A stretch of 64,000 bases of DNA from Aplidium turbinatum (GCA_918807975.1 OU964930.1:15494372-15558371), one strand, 5' to 3'. Counted from the stretch's first letter, positions 11,453-23,200 are shown. Numbers and translations are program-made. Notes: generated by a model not told the origin, from the letters alone.

Positions 11453-13199
11453 GTTGAATTTTTCCATTGGAAATGACAAAATTACTGCATTTTCTGAGTA
11501 AATTGCGAGCCTCATAATTTGCGGGCCCTGTGCGATCGCACGGTTTGCACACCCCATAGACCGGCACTGCCCTATGCTTCCCCCCCTCCCGAACAGGAGA
11601 ATAATCAACTGTTATGATTTAATTTAGGATGCATTTAACAGAACATTTTTGCACGAAAAGCTTTAAATCACCACTTTGGGCCCCTAATTTGCGGGCATTT
11701 TTGTGAACATCAACATTTTGTGAACATCTTACGACTTTAACATGTATTGATAATTGATAAATATTAAATATTGATCGGTAAATTGATAAATAAACAATTG
11801 ATTGGATCAACCGATCAAGATGTTGCTGTTGCCACCAAGCATCTTGACGCTTCTTCTTCAGTTGGGTCTTGAGCGATGTTGCCAAACTCCAGTTTGCTCA
11901 CTACACCATTTCCTAGAACTACACTAACGCCCTAAATTTTCTCCTAAAAACACAAAAGTGTTAAAAAAATAATGAGAAGAACAAATATTTACATAACAAA
12001 GAGCAAAAATCACACAGTTATATGTACAACACAACCAAAGCAGTATGATAGTTAAGTGGAGAAGCTAAAAGGTTAAATAAAATAACAGTTTTTCAAACAA
12101 AATAACATTCAATTGTTCTTCCAATAAAGGCAGGGCAAATGTGCAAAAGCCAAAAAATCATATCTAGGACCTCAACTTTTTGCATAATTTTTTTTTTACT
12201 GATTTGACCCCCCCCCTCATACATAAAAGAATTGAAGTCCTTTAATATGTTATTTGATATGACTAGTCCATTGCAGCACTGATCATTAAGCGTTGCATAA
12301 ATTTGTACACATGGTGTAGCATAAAGCCATAAACCATTAGCTGATGAACGTAGTTCACCAATCTGGGCAATAGATCAGCCAGGATTACGGATAAACAGTT
12401 TTATAAATGCAACACAACAATCGTCGTCGGCTCCATCTCGTGTCCGTGCATTGGTTTGTCTTCAAAACGAATTTGGCTTTGGATGGTGATGTCGTATGTG
12501 GCTTTGGAGGCCCAGTCTATGATGGAAAAGACGTGGGCAAAGGCACATTGCCCACGTCTTTTCACAGACACACAACAATAAATATACTTTATTACAACAA
12601 AGTAACAAATATTTTCCAAATTACACCAAATCTGTGATAGCTGAAAGAATTTTTTTTTATCAAATTACACCATTTTTTCAAAACTAGTGTTGTAGAACAC
12701 TATCTGGCAACACTGGTCCTGAATCAATGTGTTGGTAGCACAGACATCTTATTATAACTAGACTGCGCTTCTCGTATTTCGATTGAAGAAATTGAAAAAA
12801 GGCGGCGGCCATTGTTAGTGTCTCAAACTCGCGTGAAAGCTGCGCTGTTAACGATAACATTTCTGAGCTGGTTGCGCTTCTGCAGAAAACTAACTTGTTA
12901 ACTATAATTTAGAACTTTGGTGTAATAGAGGTTTTAGTCATCTATGAAATGAATAAAAGCATGTATTAAATTGCACAGTAGCTTGCATTGATTTTAAAGT
13001 TGTATAAGCATAACGTTTATTAAAACCAAGTCTCATTTTTCAAAAAAAGTTTTGAAGTTACATCGTTTTAATTTTATAAGCATAAAATTTACAAGCATAC
13101 CAATCGTAATTTTTTATGAAAATATTATCATGTCTAAGCATCCCAGTTTTCAAATCACATTATTTCAAGTGAACAAGGATTCCGTGACCGGTTTCGCTC
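11453..13199. other. Intergenic, no gene recognised
   Basis: I found no gene, tRNA or complete transposon here. A 15-bp perfect hairpin lies at 12526-12562. The opposed open frames at 12401-12637 overlap that hairpin and have no recognisable domain. Confidence 0.4.
12526..12562. repeat. Perfect 15-bp hairpin, 7-nt loop
   Basis: The arms aaaagacgtgggcaa and ttgcccacgtctttt are exact reverse complements around aggcaca. No T-run or transposon terminus adjoins it, so its origin is unclear. Confidence 0.7.
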
Positions 13200-13282
13200 T
13201 TCTTAGAGCACATCAGACAGACTCAGGTTTCGAACCTAGACCTCCTGGTGTCTACAGCCAGACAAGTCTGATATTTTAACTA
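13200..13282 (-). repeat. tRNA-Leu/Ser-like pseudogene or SINE head
   Basis: On the minus strand, gggccgagtagttaaaata resembles the box A/D-arm of class II tRNAs (GGCCGAGTGGTTAA). It is followed about 45 nt later by ggttcgaaacc, a perfect T-arm/box B. I cannot fold a convincing acceptor stem, so a working tRNA gene is unlikely. Confidence 0.5.
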
Positions 13283-13689
13283 CTCGGCCCACCAATGTTC
13301 CATGTTTCAATGGTGGCAGATTAGGATTATGTCTGCTTGAACCCCTCTACTCGACAGAGCTTATGCGATCTCATAGTAGCCTATAGTATATACCCAATTA
13401 AAATTCACAATATGTCACTCTACAAATAATTTTATTTATTTGGAGTTATGTTTATGCGTCTTGCATAGCCTACAAGTCGCAATGCACATAGGCCTAAGCG
13501 TCTGTCTTCATTAAGCAGATACAAAATAGGCTACAAGGTAGGCTATAGGCTGTTTGAAAACTGGAACTAAATTCAAAAATAGCCTATCATTGGCCAACAG
13601 TGCGCATAATCATAATAATAATAGGCTAGTCGTGTTTTTATTTAAGCCCATGCGGCAGTTAACTTTTCGTATGTTTTTCAAATGATTAC

Positions 13690-13885
13690 CTTGTTCAAAT
13701 GCTTTGGAAATGCCTTAAAACGAGTGGGGACAGCGTTGTCTCGTAAAGTCACTCGCTCACCACAGCGATACATGAACTCTTCCTTGAAATGATCAGAACA
13801 AATAAATGTGTGTTTAGAAGGTGTCCAATTGGCACGCTTGACGTTCGCAATCCATAATTTTCTTCGTTCTTCATTGGTTGGAAAT
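13690..13885 (-). CDS. THAP zinc-finger exon, partial
   Basis: The exon lies between an acceptor (ttgcttag before 13885) and a donor (gaacaag|gtaatc at 13690/13689). It encodes RFPTNEERRKLWIANVKR...TFICSDHF...NAVPTRF, the central and C-terminal part of a THAP DNA-binding domain. Visible are the W of the xxLW segment, C..H of the C2CH zinc ligands (CSDHF) and the closing AVPT.F box. Introns just before the FP motif are common in THAP genes. I did not find the first exon, with the two N-terminal cysteines, nor any downstream exon. It may be a partial host gene, a P-element-like transposase exon or a stranded duplicate. Confidence 0.72.
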
Positions 13886-14060
13886 CTAAGCAACGTAAAA
13901 TAGCATGATACGTTATAGGCTAATGTAGTAGCTAGGCTATATATTGAAAGCCCGATTTCACATTTGTTTTGTTTTTTTATAAGAAAAGCGCCACAATTTT
14001 TGTCCAAAATATAACAAAAAAAATTACAAAAATATCCGCCTAGAAGGAAAAGAAATTAGT

Positions 14061-14100
14061 CAGTGTCAGTCCGAGGATAAAAATTCAAAACCAACCAACC
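14061..14100 (+). repeat. SINE 3'-end fragment
   Basis: cagtccgaggataaaaattc matches the conserved 3' end of the SINE at 10461-10775. A ccaaccaacc tail follows. Only about 40 bp survive. Confidence 0.6.
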
Positions 14101-15158
14101 AGTGTTATCGTCACAATACTAGTATTTTCTATTTTCTCATAGCTCGCTAAAAGTATCACAATATTTCCATACCTGTGAAATGAACGCGGAAATGTTCTCT
14201 TCGCAATTGTCATACTATACTATAGGCCTAGCCTACTATATTATATGTAAAACTTGTTTGTGCGGAGGTATATAAAGCACTTTCAAAATAAAAGAAAAAG
14301 CAAGCAATTACGTACGGTAATTTAAAATTAACAAATTCCAACAATATGTTTGCGATTGTAGAACAGCAAAGGTGAAATCATATAAAGATTTCGTCATACT
14401 AGGTGAATTGCGGAGATATTTATTAGTTGTTATCTCACAGCAACTTGAAACTGAAGCTATATCTTTAAAAGTTATTGTTGATGAAATCACACGAATTTAC
14501 GTCATAATGCAACGTTTTGCTACAACGGAGAAAATCGAAAGCCATCAATCTCTATTGAACAGAATCCTGGTAAAAAGCTGCGGTTGTGTTGTTGCATAGA
14601 AAACTATTTGTTTTGTCAATTATTTGTTCACAACAACTGAGTTTTTTAAGAAACGCAAATATTATAGGAGAATTACATTTTGTAAAAAGTTAAGTTGTGT
14701 TCAGTCGTGTTCTCATTGCTGAATTGGCGCTCCAGTTGTTTCAGGAACGAGGAGGCGACTGATTCTTAACTAATTAATTCATCTACTTCTACTTGTTTTA
14801 AAGTATCAGGTTTGGTGGCCGTGCTTAACTATACTGTATATTTATCGATTCATATACCGCAATATTAGATCCTTTCATGCACGTCTTAAACCATTATAGT
14901 TTTGCCACCTTTTCCTTTTGTTGGTTTTGTTCCTGTATTTCTTTTTCACAATATCATTTATTTTGCATTCTGACAAGCAAAAATAAATTGAATTGAATTA
15001 AAAACAATGAAAATTCATTACGGGTCCCTACAAAAGCATTGACAAACGCGCGGAATAGGTACACTAATAATGGCTGACGTCTGAACCTGCTTTCTTCAAA
15101 AACCGTAAACGAGAGAAGTGACGATGCGCGGTCTAGTTATAATAAGATGTCTATGGTT

Positions 15159-15556
15159 GGTAGCCACTTTAACAAGTCGAAATTCTGCCACTGAAATTGA
15201 CTACAATGCAAGCGCCAACCAATCAGAAAGTGTTATAAGAGGCTACCGTCCAATTGTGACTCTTCTAGCACTCACCCAGAGAGTTAATGCTTGTTTTGAA
15301 CTTTATTTGGTAATTACAGAAGAAAAAGAGCAATAGCAGTGGTGAGAATCGAACACGCGTCAACGAAATTATTACTTTCTATCCCTAACCCTAACCCCTA
15401 AGCCAACCTGCTGAAAAAAAACCAATCACTTAATTTGCTTTCTATGATCTTCTTTTCGAAATTTTTTACGTCACTAAAACCGTAGCTTATGATTGGTTGG
15501 CGGTTTCATTCTAATCAATTTCAGTGGCAGAATTTCGACTTGTTAAAGTGGCTACC
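15159..15556. mobile_element. Inverted-repeat element carrying a tRNA-like module, copy A
   Basis: The terminal arms begin ggtagccactttaacaag and pair perfectly for about 42 bp, then imperfectly to about 75 bp (shared gccaaccaatca). Between them, on the minus strand at about 15413-15330, lies a tRNA-like stretch: ttggcttaggggttaggg, then gttcgattc (box B), then a TTTTT run. The order arm, spacer, tRNA-like module, T-run, conserved gtcacaattggac, arm is the same as in copy B at 18018-18376, so the module belongs to the element. No target duplication was identified. Confidence 0.7.
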
Positions 15557-16576
15557 CAATTTGACATCATCGTTGTTGGCTACGTGTTTTCGGCAGAGTT
15601 GCCAGATTGAAATTTGTAATATAGGCCTTATGCTAAAATTCTTTCAAAATATAATTTTCAAGTTTTTGCCCATTTTAAAGTAAAAATTGTAATCATAAAG
15701 TAGATCCTGTAAAATAACTACTCTTTTTCTAAGCTATAGTTATTGTAATAAACGAACTTAACTGGACGAACAACACAATTCATGGACGGAACCAGAAATT
15801 GTCAACAGCAAAGAAATTGCGACTGAACTGCTCAGCTTGCTTCATGCTAAGTGTATCGGGCATTGTATAGAATGAGCTACTCGCTTATATTAGGGCCGTC
15901 CTCAAAGACGATGACTGAAGCAGCCGTTGAACTAGGCATGGCCTGAAAAGCATCCAGCTTCTTTCGGCTAGAATGTAGGCTAACAAGCGCGAGTAGGCCA
16001 TTGATTAACAATAGAATGCCCAATTTTTTTACTACCTAAAACGCCCAACGGTTTTATTTAAACTTGCTGATTCTTTAACTGTTTAACAACATGTTATGGT
16101 TGTTTATTATATAGTTCTAGAGTAGTTATTCCTTTTAAACTCCGCAATGATATTCTTTCTCTTTTACACGAAGGTTATTTCAGCATGCAGCGCATGAAAC
16201 AGCTGGCCAGGACAGCAGTTTACTGGCCCAACATCGATGCAGACATTGTCGACCTCTTCCGAACATGTACTGCATGAGGTGAGCATCAAGCTGCACCAAG
16301 CAAGGCTCTTATCCACCCATGGATAGCTCCTGAGAAGCCTTGGAGTCGAATTCATGTCGATCACGCCATTAATTTTTAGGTTCTAATTGGCTTATTGTTA
16401 CCGATGCTTAAAGTAGGCTAAGTAGTAGGCCTATCCTTCCATTTACCCAACTTCTTCCGTATCGACGCCTGTTACTATTGATCTTTTAGAGCAGGACTTT
16501 ACCCGTTTTGGATACCCTCACTCCATTGTCTCAGCCAATGCGACTACGTTCTCTTCGGAAGAATTCAAAATTTACT

Positions 16577-16725
16577 TTAAAGGGGACCTGAAATGAAAAA
16601 TGAAAATTTTTTTGCTGATTCTTTGGTGTTTAAGTATTATCTTTTTTGAACTTTGGCCAACTTCTTTTTAGCGCACTTAGAAACGAAAATTTTTGAAGTG
16701 TTCCGTGATTTTTACCCTAAAATGT
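16577..16725. mobile_element. Possible T2/Kolobok-like terminus fragment
   Basis: The first non-Gypsy sequence begins TTAAAGGGGACCTGAAATG. This fits the TTAAAGGRR termini of T2/Kolobok-type elements and resembles the ends of the pair in the ACSL introns. No matching opposite end was found, so it is probably truncated by the following element. Confidence 0.35.
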
Positions 16726-16740
16726 ATGTAGGCTAGCCTA

Positions 16741-17960
16741 TAGCCTACGTTATGTTGACGATATTTTTGCAATTTTTGACAACGATCAGTCTTGTTCGCA
16801 GTTTTTAAACCTTTTAAATGCTCAACATCAAAACATCAAATTTACTGTTGAAAAATCTGATGACACTATTGCCTTTTTAGACGTTGAGGTAAAAATAAAT
16901 CATGACTCGTTTGACACATAAATCTGGAGAAAACCCACCAACACTGGCCTACTTTTAAATTACAATGCTTTTTGCCCAAATAAGTGGAAATCTGGATTAA
17001 TCTTATGTCTTTTATCTCGTGCCCGTTTGGTTTGCTCGACGGACTTGTTGTTCCACAATGAAACTAACAAGTTGAAAAATATGCTACATTTAAATGGATA
17101 CCCGTCATACTTTTTTGATAAAATATTAAAAACTTTTTTGGATACGAAACCGAAAGATAAACCCGAAGAAGACGATTTTAGCAACTTTTTTGATATACCA
17201 TTCTTGGGAAAAGATTCGGTAAGATTTTCAAAAAATCTAGCTAAAATTGTCAAAAAGAAATTTGATTGTGACATTTACCCTGTATATAGAACGTTCAAAG
17301 TAGGCAGATATTTTCAGCTGAAGTCGCCTACGCCCTTTGCTCTATGTTCTAATGTCGTTTATAAATTCAGTTGTTTGCGTGATGCAAGCCTGACATACAT
17401 CGGTATGTCAACAAGACATTTATCGACTAGAGCTGAGGAACACCTGAATTTGAATTCAATACAGAAAAGCGCAATTAAAGATCACATTTTTTCATGTACA
17501 GAATGCCAAAATAACGTTTCTATCAATCAGTTTGAGATCATGTCTAGAGGCAGCAGGTCTGAGTATCAAACTAAGATCTTGGAAGCCTTGTACATAAAAC
17601 GTCACAATCCACTTTTGAACAGACAATTGTATGCTTGCGGCTCGTCTTTCTTGCTCTCTGTATTTTAAAATTATTTTTTTCGCACCTTGCCTTTCTACCA
17701 TATCATGTGATCTGTTTAACACCTTTTGATGCAGTTACCTTTGATTCTCGTGGAGCCTATATCGTTGAGTTTGAGCTAGTCAGAAGTACTGTGCAGTTTT
17801 TTGTCTTTTTCTGTTTATAGATTTAGTTAACCATTGTATTTTTTTCAGATGTAGTTAATTTGTATGTATATTATTCCTGAAGAGGACATCTTGTGATGTC
17901 GAAAACGTTCGATACTTAATTTGTTGGAAATTGTTGCGTAGTTTTATGTTTATGTAAATG
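16741..17960 (+). mobile_element. 5'-truncated Penelope-like element with GIY-YIG domain
   Basis: The coding sequence starts near an RT palm motif (YVDDIFAIF, about 16752) followed by the AFLDVEV-type block. A continuous 213-aa frame at 17027-17668 ends in a GIY-YIG endonuclease: VVYKFSCLRDASLTYIGMST, a downstream arginine (STRAEEHL), and KILEALYIKRHNPLLNRQ as the C-terminal catalytic segment. RT joined to GIY-YIG is diagnostic for Penelope-like elements of the endonuclease-bearing group. The tail contains a hammerhead-like motif and ends near an aataaa. It lies inside the Gypsy relic. Most of the RT is missing, so this is a fossil. Confidence 0.85.
17876..17915 (+). ncRNA. Hammerhead-ribozyme-like motif in the Penelope tail
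   Basis: CCTGAAGA fits the CUGANGA core. It is followed by a perfect stem (gacatc..gatgtc around ttgt) and then GAAA, the second half of the catalytic core. Penelope-like elements are known to carry hammerhead motifs in their terminal repeats. Stem III would be very short and stem I pairing is weak here, so present activity is doubtful. Confidence 0.5.
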
Positions 17961-18017
17961 TAATAAACTTGAAGATGTTAAACTTGATCACGTTGCTCGA
18001 CTTCGTATGCCTATGGT

Positions 18018-18376
18018 TCAACAAGATTTCTAATAAACCACGAACCAACCACGAACCATTAACCAATCAGAAGCTACATTGTTCATGACGTCATCAAGGT
18101 TGCGTTTAGGAAGAACAAAGGAAAAGCGCAAATTCTAGCTAAATTAAATCATCGGTTTGCCATCCGTTGACTTGGCGCAGAGGGTTAGGGCGGTACTAGT
18201 CATTTCATTGACGTGGGTTTGACTCCCACCTATGCTATAAATCTTTTTTTTCTGTTGTTCTGAACAAGTTCAAAGTAATAATCAATTCTCTGGCTGAATG
18301 CTGGAATGGTCACAATTGGACAGACAACGTAGCATCTGATTGGTTCGTGGTTGGATTGGATATCTGCATGTTAAAG
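18018..18376. mobile_element. Inverted-repeat element carrying a tRNA-like module, copy B
   Basis: The arms share ccaaccacgaacca and accaatcaga, with the outer right arm tgttaaagtgcctacc matching copy A's terminus. The outer left arm is eroded. The plus-strand module has ttggcgcagagggttag (box A-like), gtgggtttgactcccac (a perfect T-arm hairpin) and a run of eight Ts at about 18243-18250. The spacer on the 3' side (aagttcaaa, ttctctgg, ggtcacaattggac) matches copy A in order and spacing. It sits between the Penelope tail and the resumed Gypsy relic. Confidence 0.68.
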
Positions 18377-18889
18377 TGCCTACCGTACCATCCAGCTACG
18401 AATGGTGCTGCCGAGCGTTTGGTGCGCACTTAAAAAACAGGTTTTGAAAAAATCGTCACCGCCCAGAAGGGCGACCACTCAATTCTTGACACAGTTTCGC
18501 CGCACGCCTAATGCCAGTGGTTAATCTCCCAGTGAGTTATTAAACCGCCGCCAATTACGTACTAAATTAGATATCTTACTTCCTTCCTCAGCTCAGATCA
18601 CGAAAAGGTCGACGAGTCCTTCGCCTCGGAAACAAAACCAGAAAACAATTAGGTTCGATTTTGGTGATCCTTGTTATGCTTTGTACTTTGGTTCCAGGCA
18701 AAGCCGAAGCCCTCGTTAGGTTCCTGCCGTCGTGGTGTAGCGACATGGGAGTCGTAGTTTACAGGTCCGAGTGGACCCTCGAGGTCCAAATAGAGACGCC
18801 ATATCAACCAGCTACGTCCGCGTTACATCTCGGCGGAAGACGGGGATCCAGGAGTGACTACTTTCACGTCGTCATCGACAGCCGACAAG

Positions 18890-19035
18890 GTTCCTGATCC
18901 ATCGACAGCCGACGAGGTTCCTGATTTATCGACAGCTGACGAGGTTCCTGATTGATTGACAGCCGACGAGGTTCCTAATCCATCGACGCCGATTTCAATC
19001 GAAGATTCTTCGACGCCGGTCGCAACCGAGGACTC
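18890..19035. repeat. 27-bp minisatellite in the Gypsy relic's pol end
   Basis: About four degenerate units of the type gttcctgatccatcgacagc plus cgacgag occur in tandem. They occupy the same place in the element as the 27-bp array at 34318-34455 of the young copy. Confidence 0.75.
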
Positions 19036-19138
19036 ATCATCGTCATCGGTCTCGAACCAAGGACACATATTGAAGCGGTCATAGAGAAGACGCCAACCAC
19101 ACCTTCGTTATGGGTGGTCATCAGTTTTATTGGGGAGA

Positions 19139-19385
19139 TGTTGTGTATTTTGGTTTGTTTTCGTTTAAACAATGTACCTTACTTTCGTTCCCCTTAGGTC
19201 TTCTCTTTTGCGATTTTGTTAACCAGCGCTTCTCGTTTTGTTTCACAGTATATTTTGGTGACACGCCTTTTGATCATACAGTTTCTTTCTTGCGATTTAA
19301 AATACAAGTAGAAAACCTTTGTAGGCTATGACTTGTCTAGGTATCCCTGGCTATGACTCTGGTTGAATGAGGTAAAAACACAACA
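19139..19385 (+). repeat. 3' LTR of the Gypsy relic
   Basis: It is preceded by the polypurine tract attggggag and runs from tgttgtgtattttgg to gtaaaaacacaaca. It aligns with the 218-bp LTRs of the young Gypsy copy (shared aggtcttctcttttgc, cttctcgtttt) but has diverged strongly and is longer. Confidence 0.8.
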
Positions 19386-19790
19386 GTATAATTTTTTTTT
19401 TTAAAGTAATACTTTTCAAAAGTCAGTAGCCTACTATTGCTCAGCTGTAGTAGGCTATTGACTGAGTAGCAGTGACAGTAATCTTTCATTGATTACAAGT
19501 AGCTAAAATCTCGATGCTGGTTATACAGTCATAATTTTCTGAGTAAACAAATAGCTGAACTCATTAACCATGAAAACAAAAAGAATGTAAACTTTTCTCT
19601 CAAAACATCATTTTGAAGCTTCACTAAAACCTTTTATACTACTTGTACCGTACAGCAACAAGTTTCACAACAAACAGCTTCCTCCGGTTACTTCCTATAC
19701 CGAATTCCCACCGTTCTCACACCTTGGGCGATTCGTGTTTTGTGTTTTAAAGGGGCTATCCAAAGTGGCAAATTCAATCGTTGATTCAAT

Positions 19791-20281
19791 CAGTGGCGTA
19801 GCCAAGGGGAGGGGGGTCTGGGGGTTTCAACCCCTCCCTTTGGCACGCGTGTGACGTCACAATATTGAGAATGATGCTTTCAGTCTCTTTGTGTCTCTGA
19901 AACAAAGTTTGCTTAATTTTAAACGAAGCTGCATTAAAAGAGCGAGGAGTTTTTCCAATACCAAACATTCAAATAGGCTATCTCAGCCAGGAATTAGCAA
20001 CAAGAAAACATAGAGACTAGCTTTATTTCCAAAAAATGCCGAAAAAAACATGATCTTATCCTTTTGCTGTGCCACCGGAAAGTAGCCTACCATTTTACAG
20101 GAATATTCACACCCACATGCTCTCAGAATGCACCAAATCCAAAGCCATTTTTCAAAAATTTCTGGGAGAAGCCCTCAGACCCCCCGCCGCTGGGTGTCGT
20201 CTTAGGACTTAGGTGAACACGCCGTCGTGCTTCGCCCGCCGGCCCTCACCCCCCCTTTCAAAATTTCTGGCTACCCCACTG
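19791..20281. mobile_element. hAT MITE, 491 bp
   Basis: The ends cagtggcgtagccaa and tggctaccccactg are inverted repeats. A perfect 8-bp target duplication, gattcaat, flanks them (19783-19790 and 20282-20289). C-rich and G-rich subterminal tracts are present. There is no coding capacity. Its interior matches 11110-11450. Confidence 0.9.
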
Positions 20282-20289
20282 GATTCAAT

Positions 20290-23200
20290 GGGGGTGGAAT
20301 CGCATCACTAAAGCACAAAAAATTAACTTTATTTACGGTGTACTTGCAAGATCGGATTAATGCAGGCATGCATATCATTGTTTTTGTTGAAATAGCCTCT
20401 ATTCATGCTACTTGCTGGATCCGACCCTGGCTATCCAAAGTTTTGCTGACAGTCACCCTGAGTTTTTATCAGGTTTCTTAATTTTACCATCGACATTGTA
20501 AAATCCTGAAGATATCTCGTCCTGATTTCCCCTATGTTACTTTTTTTGCTTGAGTTTTTGACTTGCGGCTGATAGACCAACCTGAATCCTGACGTAAACT
20601 GATGAAATACTACGAATGACCGATAGTAACCCTTGTGCGCTATAGTGAACTTTGGACCCACACACATGCTTTTTTGGCGGTTGTCTGCATGTCAGCACGA
20701 AAAAGCTGATAAAGCTTTTCTGAAAACTTTTGCAAATGTTTATTGATTTAACGTTTTTGGTGTTATTCGATAGTTTCAGGCGTTTTAATCACTGGGTGAT
20801 AATTTATCATGCAAACTATTGCAGGGTTTTTTAGAAAAAGGTTTCCAACCACCCTCAAGATAAAGAAAAGCTGAAAACTGACAGTTTTTTTTCGTTTACG
20901 ACTTGTGTAATGTGCTGCTCGTACGTGGTACAAAAACTGAAGGGTATTGCAATGCACATGGTAAAAGATTGGTGTAGTTGAGATCACTTAAAAGTTGAAA
21001 TTACACAGCTAGGCCTAGCTTAGAAGTTTAATAAATTTGTTGCATAAGCCTATCTGCTATTCTGCTAGAAATTAGAATACTTGACTTCTTCAATTGAAAG
21101 TCTGATTAGTAGTGAGTGCTTGTGAATCACGATTTGTTGCTGCAAAACAGCTAAAAACAATAATCATATTCAACCATTAATTACAATAATCTTTGCTTGG
21201 TGATGGAACACAAGTAATTAAAAATGAGATATTTAGCTGTAACATCTTATTCTATGCTGTAGGCTACTTGTAAAAACAATGCTAAATGAAGACCACAACG
21301 ATGATAACTAGGCATGCAGATTCATGAGTTATATTGCTTATAGACAGTGGAACTCGCCTGAAAAAACCTTCGAAAAAGTGTCACAATAACAAAATGTCAA
21401 ATACAGTCGAAGACACCATAGCCAAATCCTACCTTCAGTTTAAAAATGGGACTTTGTAACGATGCTGCAATAGCCAAATTCTCCTGTATCTCAAAGAACA
21501 GGCTGTCAAGATGATTTTCTTTATGTTATGTAATGGTTTTTTTGCTTTTAACAGATTGCTGGAAACTAACTTTTTGAGTATTTTTCAAGTGTGTTAATTT
21601 AAAAAAGGTCTTTATTGCATACTGCTTTGTAGTGTACAGTAGATCTACTCAGCAACATCACATAACTTGGGGATTGTTTACCGGAGTGTCATACATGGGT
21701 AAGTACCGCTTTGATGATTGCATGTGTTATGATTGCAGTTAGCTAGGAATTCAAAAATAAAAAATAAATTTATTGTTTTTCAAGCTGTTATAAACATCAT
21801 TTAAATCTTATTAGCTTTTGCACTGTGGTGAATTGTTCAAGTCACCTATCTGATTACTAGCCTAACATTGAAAAAGAAGTGTAGTAAGCTACAGTACAAA
21901 AGCATTAAAAGTTCAGATGAACAAATTAGCAGTTTATTTTACATTGAGAAATTTGTTCATAAACATAGGCTTGCCAGCTTTAGTAGTGCCCACCATCCCA
22001 CATGATTTCGAACTTCAGATTGAACTAGGCCATAAATAAAAAAAAAACACTCAACATCTATCCTGGAAACTTCAATAATCTCCAAAGCCACTTTTAATGT
22101 CATTACTAATGTTGTCAGAGTAGGATTTTCACCATGTCAAAAGCGCTACCGTTTTGAGCATGTCTTCTTGAAGCATGTATGGTTTAAAAGGTCCAGCTTT
22201 AACATGATAGTTAAGCACTTGTGACAAAATTTTAGCACTGATGTCACCAAAAAATTTCATTGCTGCATCAATTTAATTCAAAGATAGTCTTTTGCCTCCA
22301 TATGTTTTAGAAGTACCGGTACCAGTGAATTTTTTCACGGATTTGTTTGATTTTTATTGTTTAATTTAAATCATGATTCAAATCATTTGATTTAAATTGA
22401 ACAACCCTGTAACCTAACATATTGCTTGAATGTTGTATGTTACTATCTCATGTGATTTTGATGTAACTAAGATTAGTGCACTATTAGTTGATACAAATTG
22501 GAAACTTTTGGTTTATGCATCTAAAAAATGATGCTTATAAATATATGATTTATGAAAGTGAAGCAGTTACTCAAGATGTACAAAAAGATAGCTGTAGAAA
22601 AAATGTCTTTTCTGTGAAGAACTCCACCAGCTTTGAAATAATCTGCAAAGCTCTCACCAATTAATTTTTTACTTCACTTGTGAACTTGGCATGGGGTAAT
22701 TTAGTTAAGGAAGCTTTCTTTTTCACAAAGCATGTTGCATTTTTAATTGCAATTCTATGTGCATATCAGCAAATTGCATTCACCTGGTTTAAGATATACT
22801 CTATTTATCACATTGGCATCAACTCTTCATTGCAGACCATTGCATGTAGCTAGCTAGACAAGATCATCAATATATAGGTGAGCTTTAATTTTGAATGCAT
22901 TGTGTGTCTTTGGGTGAAATTTTTTTTTTTTTTGCTTAACATTTAACACACCTTGTAGTAAAGGTTTATTATAAGTATTTACTCCTAAACACATTTCTAT
23001 TGGGATGTTGCATGCTATTTTAATGGTGGATTTAAGACTGGTAGTAACTCTGTTATTTTGTTAGTTTTAGTGCATGCTTAAGTGGTTAATATTTTACCAC
23101 TTATAGTCTGCCTCCGTAAAGGTTAGAAGGTTTAATTTTATGCTTTCAACTTTGCATGTAGCAGTTAACTTTGTAGGGATAGCATTTTCAATGAAAAGTT

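Larger units (their letters stand above)
16065..19385 (+). mobile_element. Older Gypsy-type LTR element relic, interrupted by other elements
   Basis: It matches the young Gypsy element at 33999-44859 in reverse orientation. Integrase-region sequence runs from about 16065 to 16576, resumes at about 18371 and continues through the pol end, polypurine tract and 3' LTR (19139-19385). The 5' half (LTR, gag, protease, RT) is absent. It is a clearly degraded fossil with many breaks, older than its 34-44 kb relative. The gap between its two parts holds a TTAA-type terminus, a Penelope-like element and tRNA-module element copy B. Confidence 0.85.

Noticed and set aside
12401-12637. Opposed frames of 72-76 aa as small genes
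   Set aside because: They read through the perfect hairpin at 12526-12562 on both strands. Such mirrored frames are expected from a palindrome.
13200-13282. Functional tRNA-Leu/Ser gene
   Set aside because: Good box A and box B, but no pairing acceptor stem. It is treated as a tRNA-like relic.
18170-18240. Functional tRNA gene
   Set aside because: The T-arm is perfect, but acceptor and anticodon stems do not form. It is a module of an inverted-repeat element present twice.
18823-19068. Acidic repeat protein encoded on the minus strand
   Set aside because: It is the antisense of the 27-bp minisatellite in the Gypsy relic.
22330-22415. Another hAT element ending in caaccctg
   Set aside because: The ATTTAAATC inverted words are suggestive, but no opposite terminus or 8-bp duplication was found.
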